The notes beneath the pieces were generated by a model. That model made no database searches. It had not been told where the DNA came from and saw only the letters and a program-made list of their open reading frames with translations. From Oryzias latipes (taxonomy: Eukaryota; Chordata; Actinopteri; Beloniformes; Adrianichthyidae): 64,000 bases of DNA. The position numbers and the translations under genes were made by a program. Every line of letters begins with the position of its first letter. The stretch's first letter is position 1. Shown one piece after another: positions 50,420 through 61,100 of this stretch. Location of the stretch: positions 15,951,582-16,015,581 of the forward strand of contig NC_019864.2 of NCBI RefSeq assembly GCF_002234675.1. The letters run 5' to 3'.

Positions 50420-51400
50420 GGGTAGCACTGTAAGAAAAGTTTGAATTTGGGAGCTTACTGGAGAAAAGGTATGAGAACATAGAACAAGCTGATGCATCAA
50501 AAAGGAAACCGAAATAAGAAGTGCATTATATAGACTAATAACATTCAACCACAATCAAACAGGAAATAAAATGTAAAACTAATTAATTAAAACATTTAGG
50601 GTTTAATATATCTTTTTTTTCCCAAAAGGTAAATGTTATCTCCTATTTAATTCCATAAACCACATATTAAAGGCACACATTCAATTTTTGTCCTACACCT
50701 TTGCTTATTTATGTTATTTTGATGGAAACACTATATTTCAAATACAATTCCAAAATCCATTGCCTTTCAAATTTCCCAGAAGTCTCTGCCAAGAATGAGT
50801 GTGCATTGATGCTTACTAGACTGGCGAACATATACCACAATGCATTGCGTTTGAACATTTTTTTTTGTGGAAAAAAACGTGTTTACATTCATTTTTAGAT
50901 AAAAAAAACAACATTTTCATCACCAGTCGTTGTAAAATGCTTGTATTGATTAGATTTTCACTTTGTAAAACCGATTATGTCATATTACAAAAGCTATTAA
51001 AGAAAAATTGACAGCAAATGCAAATAGTTGGCTCCAAATTAGAAAAGTGCAAATGAAGACAATAACTTATCATAATAATGATATTAATTATGATAGGTGA
51101 TCATGATTGTTCTCTGAAATAGACTCCTTTTCATGGGATGCGGGATTGTAAATGCCATCTAAATTGCAGGGTGGATGCATGATCCAGGTCAGAATGAGTT
51201 GGAGCTGAAAAGGCAGTCGGTCTGAAAGGCTAACGAACTCCAGTAACCTGCAGGTCTCTTTACGTAAGAGCCGTTTGATCCCGCTGTGGTACTAGCACCA
51301 CCTCCCGGAGCCGGCCCGTAAGCCCACTCCGAATGTTCCGCCTTGCGTTCGCACAAGCATCCCGACCCACGTCGCCGTGGCTCTGTTCCAGGATGAAGGC
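50420..51400. other. upstream region of fads2 copy 3
   Basis: AT-rich and without exons up to about 51150, then increasingly CpG-rich. It carries the palindrome TTACGTAA at 51260-51267, a consensus site for PAR-bZIP and C/EBP factors. Confidence 0.5.
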
Positions 51401-51413
51401 CTGCTGCGGCTGC

Positions 51414-51455
51414 GCCGATTGGCCAGAAAACCTCGAAAGATCTGCTCGAAGTTCG
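51414..51455 (+). promoter_or_regulatory. fads2 copy 3 proximal promoter block (CCAAT/NF-Y)
   Basis: gccgattggccagaaaacct followed by cgaaagatctgctcgaagtt aligns with the blocks of copies 1 and 2. The upstream ggtcc inverted repeat of copies 1 and 2 is missing, so control of this copy may differ. Confidence 0.7.
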
Positions 51456-51620
51456 CAGGGATGGAGGGGGGCAGGGAGGGAGGGAGGGGCCAGAACATCC
51501 GTGACGACAGCTGATTTTTTAAATGATGTTTATAAAACGGATCCTCGAGAACAAGAATTCACTTTTGCCGGTCTGGTGATGTGACTGAAGCCCGACGAGA
51601 GTAGTCAAAAACTGGAAGCT
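51456..51620 (+). other. fads2: fads2 copy 3, 5' noncoding exon (start unknown)
   Basis: Ends at donor agctGTAAGTGTG (GT at 51621). A good acceptor before the coding exon is cttgcag, ending near 51987, or gtctgcag, ending near 51893. Confidence 0.5.
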
Positions 51621-52007
51621 GTAAGTGTGAAATATTTTTAGTATATATGCAAACTGTCGCTTGGCGCGTTTACAACAACAGCCAGCTTCCGTTTTCTTTG
51701 TTATTTCCGAGTAAATCCACAGATGACACACTTTACAACGCACTGATGCAGATCCTAATGTTTTCTTTCATTATTATTAGACGAATCGTTTGTGTTTGAT
51801 CATTTAATAACCTAAGATATGATGAGGTGGATTATTTCAACCCTCTAATATATTGTTTTCCATTACTTCAACCCAAATCTTGTGTCTGCAGACTAGTTCA
51901 GCAAGCACTCCTATAATGATGAGACATCATTGATTCATTCAGACATTAATTCCAGTGTGAATCTCGTCAGACTCCTCGAGCTTGCAGGTGGATTTCCAAC
52001 AGTGAAG

Positions 52008-55000
52008 ATGGGAGGTGGAGGTCAGCAGACAGAGCCGGTCAGCGGCAAAGGGACTGGTTTTTTCACCTGGGAAGAGGTGCAGAAGCACAGCAACAGGAAC
52101 GATCAGTGGCTGGTGGTCAAACGAAAAGTTTACAACGTCACAAATTGGGCCAAAAGACACCCAGGGGGGTTTCGAGTCATCAGCCACTATGCAGGAGAGG
52201 ATGCCACGGTGAGTATGTTTCATCTTAACATGCATGTCAGGACAACTGAATCTTTGCTGCACATTTCATTGGGACAGTCAGTGGGCATTTTGTGCAGGAC
52301 TTTTGGAAAACTAAGAGGATCAGCAGTTATACTAATCTGGCATATTTATACTAGTGAGCAATCGCTCCACGGAATAAAACAATGTGTCAATAATTAATAA
52401 AAAACAAATTAAAAACACTAGTAATACATAGAAACCTGAAATCTGTGTTAGCTCTTTTGGAAAATGCCCTTAAATGTATGGCAAGCTGTTTGAACCAAAA
52501 AAAAAAATAGTAGTCAAAAATGGGGAAAAACTACTAAGTAAAATCTTTGTAATGAGAATGAACATTTCATATACTGGATCACCAAGCAAACTGCAAAAAA
52601 TTACGTAAACTAAAAGATAAACTGAGTTTCCACAACTTTTTTATTTTCTGTAGTCATGAAACGCATCTGCACATAAATCCACTCTCCCAACATTTGTCAA
52701 ATAATGTTTATCCAATAATTATTAAACTAGATTTTGTTTTTGATAGAAATCCATTGCAACTACTGCAACATAGCATAAATCATATCCATATTAAAAACTA
52801 GATTACACAAAAAAAACAACGTTTTTTTGGCACTAAGCAAATATAATTAGTTTTAAGCAGTGCAAAGTCCAAAGTTTCCTGGTTTGTCACCATCATCAGT
52901 TTTCTGTGCCATGTTTTTCTTTTTGTGTAGTAGGCTAATAAATGCAAATATCCTTGAAATGCCAATGAGGCTGACCTTGACCTTTGTACAGGGTTTTTAC
53001 TTGTAATTGAACATGACCTGCTGGCTAACTAAGAACAGGGTTCTGTTAGCTTGTCACTGCAACTGTTTATGATATGGATGCTGAACTTCCTAAATTGTTT
53101 AGGTTTCAAACTTTACTTCTATTCTGAGTAATAAAATATTGCTAAGGACAAATGCTGTTGTTGTAAATGTACTCATACTGGATTGTTAATGCACCTGATC
53201 CAGTTCAATGGTAAGTTACGTATCAGCATTTGTAGATACTTTGCACAATCCCTTAATTTTTGTCATTTAGTCAGAGAAAATACAATTTTGTAAATGAAAA
53301 GTACACTTAACTAGGCTCAGCAAATTAAAATAGGGAACTAAAATGCTTTTGCCTTTCAGGAGGTGTTTGCTGCTTTTCATCCAGATCAGGACTTTGTTCA
53401 AAAGTTTCTAAAGCCTCTGCACATTGGAGAGTTGGCAGCAACAGAGCCCAGCCAGGACAGAGAAAAGAATGTGAGTTTTTTTTTTGGATTCAAGGAGTTG
53501 TTGAAGCTCTTGTGTGATTCACAGATCTTACATAAAAAGATTTGTGTTTCCAGCCTTTCAGGACTATCCTTTATGTCTTGTGCTTTCCAGGATTCCATAA
53601 TAAAAGATTTTGATTCCCTGCGAGTCCAGACAGAAAAAGAAGGTTTGTTTAAGGCTAAGCCTTTGTTTTTCCTCCTTCATCTGGGTCACATCATACTGCT
53701 GGAAGCACTCGCATGGCTCTCTGTTTGTTACTGGGGAACCAGCTGGACAATGACTTTCCTGTGTGCAACACTGCTGGCAACTGCTCAGGTAGTTTTAAAC
53801 ACAGTTATCTTTTTGATGATGAAAATATTTCCAGTTCTAACAGTTATTTATCTTTAAATTCTGCAGGCACAGGCAGGGTGGTTGCAGCATGACTTTGGTC
53901 ATCTATCTGTCTTTAGGAAGTCTAAATGGAATCACCTCGTACACAAATTTGTCATTGGACATTTAAAGGTAACTTTTCTTTAGATAATGTAGGAATTTAA
54001 CCAGAAAACAGACATAGATGTAAAGATTTTTTTCTTTGAAAGGGAGCTTCAGCCAATTGGTGGAATCATAGACATTTCCAGCATCATGCCAAACCCAATA
54101 TCTTTAGGAAGGACCCTGATATTAATGTGATGGACGTCTTTGTACTTGGAAACACTCAACCAGTAGAGGCAAGTTTCTCCAAGTAAAATATTTTTTTAGT
54201 TTACTGAGCTTTAAAGCTTACTCACCTCTATTTTCTTACTACAGTATGGAATAAAAAAGATCAAGAAAATGCCCTACAATCGCCAACACGAGTATTTCTT
54301 CCTTTGTATGTATTCATAGATGTTAAAAATGTTACAAATCATAGCAGTGTACTTAAAAAGAACTATTGTCTTTGCATTTCTTAGTGGGTCCACCTCTACT
54401 CATTCCAGTATTCTACAATTTTAACATATTTTACACCATGATTACCCGTCGTGACTGGGTGGTAAGCCTGTATTTTCTTTTTGGATCAATTTGGTTTATT
54501 ATAAGAAATGTATGCATTCATTTAACACAACTACTGAAACCTAACAGTTATGTTACTAAAATAAACATTTACATTTTTTTAAGGATCTGTCTTGGGCAAT
54601 GACGTATTACTTTCGCTACTATTTCTGCTTTGTACCTCTGTATGGCTTCTGGGGCTCATTTGCACTCCAGTTGTTTGCCAGGTGAGCTAAAATAATATAG
54701 TTTATTTCTTGTTTTTTCTTTTGCTTGTCATTAATGATCTGCTTCCTATCATCAAAATTGACTTTTGACAATTTTAATACCCAGCACAGAGAGAAATTTA
54801 AAGTGAAGCCCTTTGATTTCCCAGATTTTTGGAGAGTCACTGGTTTGTGTGGGTAACTCAAATGAACCATTTACCAATGGAGATGGAGCATGAGAAGCGG
54901 CAGGACTGGATGACCACACAGGTAATGCATTTCTCTAAAAACATAGTTTCACCATTTTATAATTCTGTACCAGAGTTCAAAAAAATTATGGTTGGAAAGT

Positions 55001-56351
55001 GATTAATCTTGGTTCTGCCATTGAAATCCTGACATTTGTTTGATGTAATTTTCATGCAGCTATCCGTTCTTGATGTCTTTATTTCTATCCCGTAATCGGA
55101 TGAATTCACAAGGTCTTTGCTTGTGCTCACAGTCAAAACATAAGACAAAATAGTCGGGAGTTTTTTATTTTTTTTAACCCAGATTGCACTGACACGTTTG
55201 GGGACTGTGTAAAAAGGTTGGCTGTACTTCACTGAGTCCCAACTGTTGTTTCACAGTTGTTCTATACAGTTTTATGTGTCTAATATTAAAATAATATTGT
55301 GTCCTTTGGAAATCTTATGACTAGAGACACCTTAGCATTGGCAATGTATTAATTTTTGGTTCGTAATTGGTTGGTTGGAGGTTCAAATCCTAGGCTGTTA
55401 GTATGTTCTTGGGTAATTCAAAAGTCTCCCTCAAATGTGAAAAATATGTTTCTATTCTTAAAACCAACATGACAATGTGTAGAAATATGAAAGTAAATAT
55501 TTTTAATATTGACAGATTAAAATGCCCAAAACAGAAGTTCACTTGAGTTTATTCTACACCTGATAGATAAAAGAGAGTAGAATATTACTAAATGAGCAAT
55601 ACTTATCTGTTATTTGTTTCAATGGCATACGACACGTTTAGTGCCATTTTGAAAGGAGATAAATGAAACTTAAGTGTAATTTGAGGTCTGTTTTTCTGAG
55701 CCAAATGCTAAAAAGTGACAGCTGTGTGATGGAGGATGAACACAGCTACATTTACATTTTGTCTCCTTTTTCAGCTGGTGTCCACTTGTAATGTTGAACA
55801 GTCCTTCTTCAATGACTGGTTCTCTGGACACCTCAACTTTCAAATTGAACACCAGTAAGTAAAGTTACAATTACAGGACCTTTGTCATGAAGTCTGATTT
55901 GATTTTCTTTAATAACTCTTTTTTTTCCCCCCGTCAAGAATACCAAAAAACAAAAGAAAATACTGATGTCAGGTTAAACACTTGTTCTGTTTCTTTCTTT
56001 CAAGCTTGTTTCCCAGGATGCCGCGTCATAACTACCACTTGGTGGCGCCACAAGTCCGTGCACTGTGTGAGAAACATGGAATTCCTTATGAGATGAAATC
56101 CTTATGGAGAGGCATGGTGGATGTTGTGAGGTAAGGACAAGGAAAAACAGTGTGTGAGGTTCATGATGCTGCAAAATCAAGTCATTGTGCTGATTTGGTT
56201 ACCAGAGCAACAAGGGGAAGATGTTTTTAGTGACAAAACAATAATTCTTGTTTGTTTAAATGTATATCAAATTAATTTTTATCTTATCCTTTTTTTTAGG
56301 TCTCTGAAAAAGTCAGGGGATCTGTGGCTTGATGCATATCTTCATAAATGA
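52008..56351 (+). CDS. fads2: Fads2 copy 3: probable delta-4-type fatty acyl desaturase
   Basis: Exons: 52008-52208, 53360-53470, 53591-53788, 53867-53968, 54043-54168, 54245-54305, 54385-54461, 54584-54681, 54825-54921, 55775-55854, 56005-56130, 56300-56351 (stop TGA). The first exon is 9 bp shorter than in the other copies; the rest are identical in length and phase. 442 residues. HPGG (51-54), HDFGH (178-182), HFQHH (215-219) and QIEHH (380-384) are intact. Residues 277-280 are YNFN. A Y-x-x-N at this place is the published signature of teleost delta-4 Fads2 enzymes, which turn 22:5n-3 into DHA directly; the other two copies have F-x-x-Q. Delta-4 activity is therefore inferred, not shown; some YXXN enzymes also keep delta-5 activity. 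Intron 5 starts with GC (54169). The gene ends tail to tail with the eps8-family gene. Confidence 0.96.
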
Positions 56352-56867
56352 CAAAATGGGCCTGGAAGGAGGTGTTGCATAAAATTAGATAGCACATTTT
56401 AGCCTTTGAGAATTCCTGTATTCATACTAGAATCCTCTTTCCTTTTTGCAGGTGCTGAAAAGGATTTTCTGTTGATACATAGGTGTTCATTTAATGTAAT
56501 TGTTAGAGGTCTTTTTTTGTTGTTGTTGCTAAATTTTTGAGGAGAGGGGATGATTTCAAACAAATTTTACCTTGAAACAATTACAGATACAAGAAGGGAG
56601 CATTATTATACTCCTGATTCAAAAAGTTTAGGATTTTTGACTTTCAGATGAAATTTGAGGATTTAACTAAATGTCATTTGATCATTTTGACCTCATTTCA
56701 GCTCAAGTTTCTTCAAAAATGATGGAAGATCATGTTAGCAGACAAATCTGTTAGTAAACAGCACAACGTGCCACTGTCACTCTCAGTGAATTTATAACTA
56801 GTTTCTGTTCAATGACGGTTGTTAGCTTTTTCTTTTTTAATCAAATACATTGCTATTGCTTTCTTTT

Positions 56868-56873
56868 AATAAA
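56868..56873 (+). terminator. probable polyadenylation signal of fads2 copy 3
   Basis: AATAAA 517 bases after the stop, followed by tgtcctacttcac. No earlier AATAAA is seen, but weaker variants could be used. Confidence 0.55.
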
Positions 56874-57304
56874 ATGTCCTACTTCACAACATAATACCTT
56901 GGTTGGATAGACTTACACTGGTGCAAAATTTCACCTGAAAGTCCTAACTCGGCTAACTTTCTTTGAGTAATGTATACTGGGGAATTATAAGCTCTGTGTA
57001 GATTTTCAATATTTTTTGGAATATTTTCTTTATGAAATTGTCTTTGTCAACAAAAGTCATTATTTCCTTTAATACACATAGTTGCCCACTCTGCAACCTT
57101 CATAATACCGTCATGACAAAACAAATAAACAAAATATAAACCAATATAAAGGTTTCATAGTATTTATTCTTGTATTTTTAACATTGGGTACCACAGTATT
57201 TACAGCCCTTTTTCTTCATTTTTTTCTTTTTTACATCAGAACACAACTCTACAGCAAACTTTCTTCCTAGGTTGCATCCTAACATTGCATAATTCCATGC
57301 TGCT

Positions 57305-57493
57305 ATAACATTGGGAGTTGGGTCATCTAGACCCCACATGACAGTGTGCTGAACCTTTTTTCTTCAATCATTTGTGATCCTCATTGGTGTCCATGGATTA
57401 CATGAAATTCTCTTCACCTTTATCCACCTTTGTCATGGTAGGAACAACACGTCAATGGTCATCTTGACCCCATAGGATAGCACAAGGGTTCAA
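57305..57493 (-). mobile_element. TTAA-type MITE, copy B (inverted, worn)
   Basis: Its reverse complement aligns with 50207-50419 along most of the length, including ttcatgtaatccatggacac and gggtcatctagac. One terminal TTAA has decayed (gggttcaa). Together the two copies flank fads2 copy 3 in opposite orientation. Confidence 0.7.
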
Positions 57494-57924
57494 ATGACAT
57501 CATGCACAATATTTTCCACGTTCTTCTCTTCAAAAATGTTCAAAATCTCTTACAAAACATCAGAATTATAATCCATAATACTTAGCTCCAATTGGCCTTT
57601 GCCAACCAGGATGAAACTACTTCAGAAAACTGCTTGTATTAAAACAAAACATGTTTTATTTATTTCAATTTTTTTGTTTGTTTTTTGTAAACAGTTATAT
57701 GAAAAGAATTGGCTATACATAAGAAAATGTTTCAAACATTCTGGCACTGATTTGGAAAAGCAACAGCAGAGATTTAACTTATTATACCGAGGAATTTGTA
57801 AACAGTTGAGATATCACCAGTTTGCTTTTACCATCAGTCACACTTCTAATGTACATCACAATTGTGCGACAAGCATGCGAACAAAACTGTACATGAGTTC
57901 CTGTGTTCATCCTTTCGGCAGTTC

Positions 57925-57930
57925 TTTATT
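57925..57930 (-). terminator. possible polyadenylation signal of the eps8-family gene
   Basis: TTTATT on the + strand is AATAAA on the minus strand, about 205 bases after the minus-strand stop. Confidence 0.4.
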
Positions 57931-58135
57931 TTAATATTTAGGGGAAACAAATGTGACATCATTTGAAATGAGTAGCGCACACATGATAAAAAATAAATAT
58001 GCAATTATAAATGTACAAGATATTTTGTCATTTTCTTTCTTAGATTACAAGAAGTAGATTGGTTTAGTAAGTTGCTGCACGCTGAAAGGTGTGAGGAAGG
58101 AAAATGTTTGCAGGGCATTGGGCTGCTCAACAGGT

Positions 58136-61100
58136 TCAGTCTGTGCCACCAGAGTCGATCCTCTCCTGCCTTCGCTTCATGATCTCCTGCAGCTCTGAAC
58201 TCCCACTGGATTTCTGTGAAAAAGTAGAATTTAGTTGGTCAAAAAGTTTCAACGTTAAACCCTCTCCCATCCCACTCTCTGTGTTTTAGCAGCTTTGCTG
58301 TGTAGCTCTGACAGTTTCACAGTGGAGCGCAATTTCAACAAACTATGATTTAAGAACCAGTACTAACTTGTCCATAAAAGGGCCCCAAAGGAAAGGGTTT
58401 AAGGAATTTCTTACACTTGAAAGTTTGAAAAAAAGAACAACAATGACCTCCTGACAAACACAGTAGTTTAAAACAGATGTGCAGGATGTGAGCATGCACA
58501 CATGTGCAGGTTGACACTGACCTCTACCTGCTCCTTTTGCACAGTGACCTGAAAGTAGACTCGTCCACCTTCATCTCCACACACGGCTTTCAGCTCGTCT
58601 TTATTCAGGGAAAAGAGTTGAGCTCCGGTCAGGATTCCCAAGCAATCCACAGTCCTACAGAAAGCACAATCAAATAAAAATATTGGTCGATTTTCATGCT
58701 TTTATTTGAATTTTGCAATGCATGTTTTGCTGTTGGATAGCTGAGCTTTGTATTTGGTTCAGATGCAAACTTTTCATATTTCAAAACACAACACATTAGC
58801 TGGAATGAGTTATTTTGTCTGTAACTTACTAATAAAAATTAAGTGGTTTCTGATGTAAATGTACATCAACTGTAAAAATAAAAGCAAAAACAATGACTTA
58901 TAACTAGGTTAAAAACTAAAGCATATACTTTAATGTTGCAATCGTTTGCACAGGAAGCCGAAATGCAAATATCATGTACTAATTGTTCAACTTTTACTAA
59001 GGACATCTTTGAAAACTTATTGTAATCGTTAAATCATATCACTTGAGCTTTGAGTCACTTTATAAATGTTAAAAAGTAGATATTAAAGCATTCAAGTGTC
59101 CCTGAGAAGCACCTGTGTGTGTAAGGGTAACCTAAACCAAACGGGGTTGATGAAACTGATGTTTTTGTGGCCTTTGAAAGGGGGGCTAACAAGTTTCACG
59201 AGAAACTTACGGTTTTGAGAAACCCTTTGCATTGAGCCACGCTGTCACCTGGCCTGGGTTTGAGTCAGAGGTCAGAGGGACTTGTGTGCTCGGTGTTCGC
59301 TTCACATGGATCAATTTGGGTGGTTGGGTTTTGCTGGCCGTGATTTTCTTGAGTAGTTCATTGTTGACCTCATCCATTGCTGCAGACATATGGGTGTTAT
59401 TAACATAAAACAAATGCTTTAAAGTGTTTCTATTTCCTTTGAAGTATATAACACTACCTTTGTCTTTGGTGATGCCCTTGTTAAAACTGTCTTCTCGGCT
59501 CGCAGAACCCGAGGGTGAAGTCATGAAGCTCTTCTGCACATGTAGAAACAAACAAACTTTGCTATTACGAGACTGTTAATTAACAAAACTGGTTTGTCTT
59601 TTACATCAACCACGTTTCACAATTTTGCCTGCAGGCAAAAACAAAATATGTGTGGGGCCTTACAAACACTGCAGCAGTAAACCCAGAGTTTGCAGGAGTC
59701 ACAAGATTTACTGATACAAGATTTAAAAAAGGATGATGTATTGGGGAGACATTCAGATTTTTATAAAATTACGGTATGTATAATTTTTAAAGTTGAGCCG
59801 ATTCACTGCTGGCTCTTTCAGAATGTTTTTTTTTCCCTTTAGATAAGTTAAATTTATTGGTTTTTGAGCTTTGTCTGTTTGGAGCTTTCTTAAATAAATC
59901 CCTTCCACTCCACCCTTCTAAATCCTGGATCCCCGGAGCCCTTTACTTCTATATATTACATTGAATGGTATAGTTTTTGTTACTCGTAATCATGACTGCG
60001 TGAAAGATTTCACACACTATTAACATCATTTTATCTGTTGTCTTTGTGCTTTGTACTTTTAACCCAGAAGCTAGATTGATAATCAACATTTGTTATCTAA
60101 CACTGTTTAATCTTACAGAATGCGTACATTAGTGTGGAAATCATCGGGTGGTTGAAACTAAAGTAAGTTCAAGTTTGGCACAAAGTACAAAGTATGCAGG
60201 GCTGTAAAAATAGGTATACCAACAAGGCGTAGTCAAATACACCATTTTGCTAAATGTTGTTCACCTATCAGCATATCCCCTCAGGAGTTGCCACAGCGAA
60301 TCAGCAGAGATTTTTATGAAGGATGCCCTTGCTGACACGACCCTGTATTTTATCCAGACTGGGGACCAGCACAGGGGATCCAAGACTGGGTCTCCTTGTG
60401 GCTACATAGTCAGGCAGTTGCGTCAAAGGTCTTGGCTAAGGACCCACACTGTGTTAGTCTCATCGCAGCCCCTGGGAAACAAACCCAGGTTTCCTGTGTG
60501 CCAGTCCTACATACAGCCAACTGAGCCGTCCAGCCGCTACCATATCGCTCTATGAACAAGTCAAAATGCAGTAATGATGTAATTCTTTCCTGCATAACCC
60601 ATAATGCACTTTGATTATGTAAGGCATATGGCTTCATGTGAATGATAATTGGACTTTAGAAATGAGTTCATGTTCTGCTGATATCAGATCTCAGTAAATG
60701 CTTTGTTGTGTAACTAATAAATCACCTGGTTGTAGGGAACGTCTGGGTCCTCGATTTTCACGACGTCCAGAACATTAAATGGGACATAGCCAGCCTGTCC
60801 ACTCCGATTACGCAGCTTCCACCACTGTTTATCATCCTCTAATACCTGCAGGACAGACACATTCTATGTCACACTCTACAACTTCAATTGATAGAAACAG
60901 CGGTTAATTTAGAAAATCTAACATCATAATGAAGTGACAATCAAGATAATGATAGGACTAAAATAATTTGTCATTACAACCTCAAGAATTTCATCCTGCA
61001 GAACCGACAGCTCGTTGGCATTCCGTGCTACAAAATTATAGCGGATCTTTGCAAATTTGCGGTTGTTGGGCTTCTCACTGTAAGAGCTGTTGAGAGACAG

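Noticed and set aside
37857-56351. One of the three copies being fads1
   Set aside because: All three have the same exon structure and Fads2-type motifs. Teleosts generally lack fads1, and the copies are closer to each other than to anything fads1-like that I can recognise.
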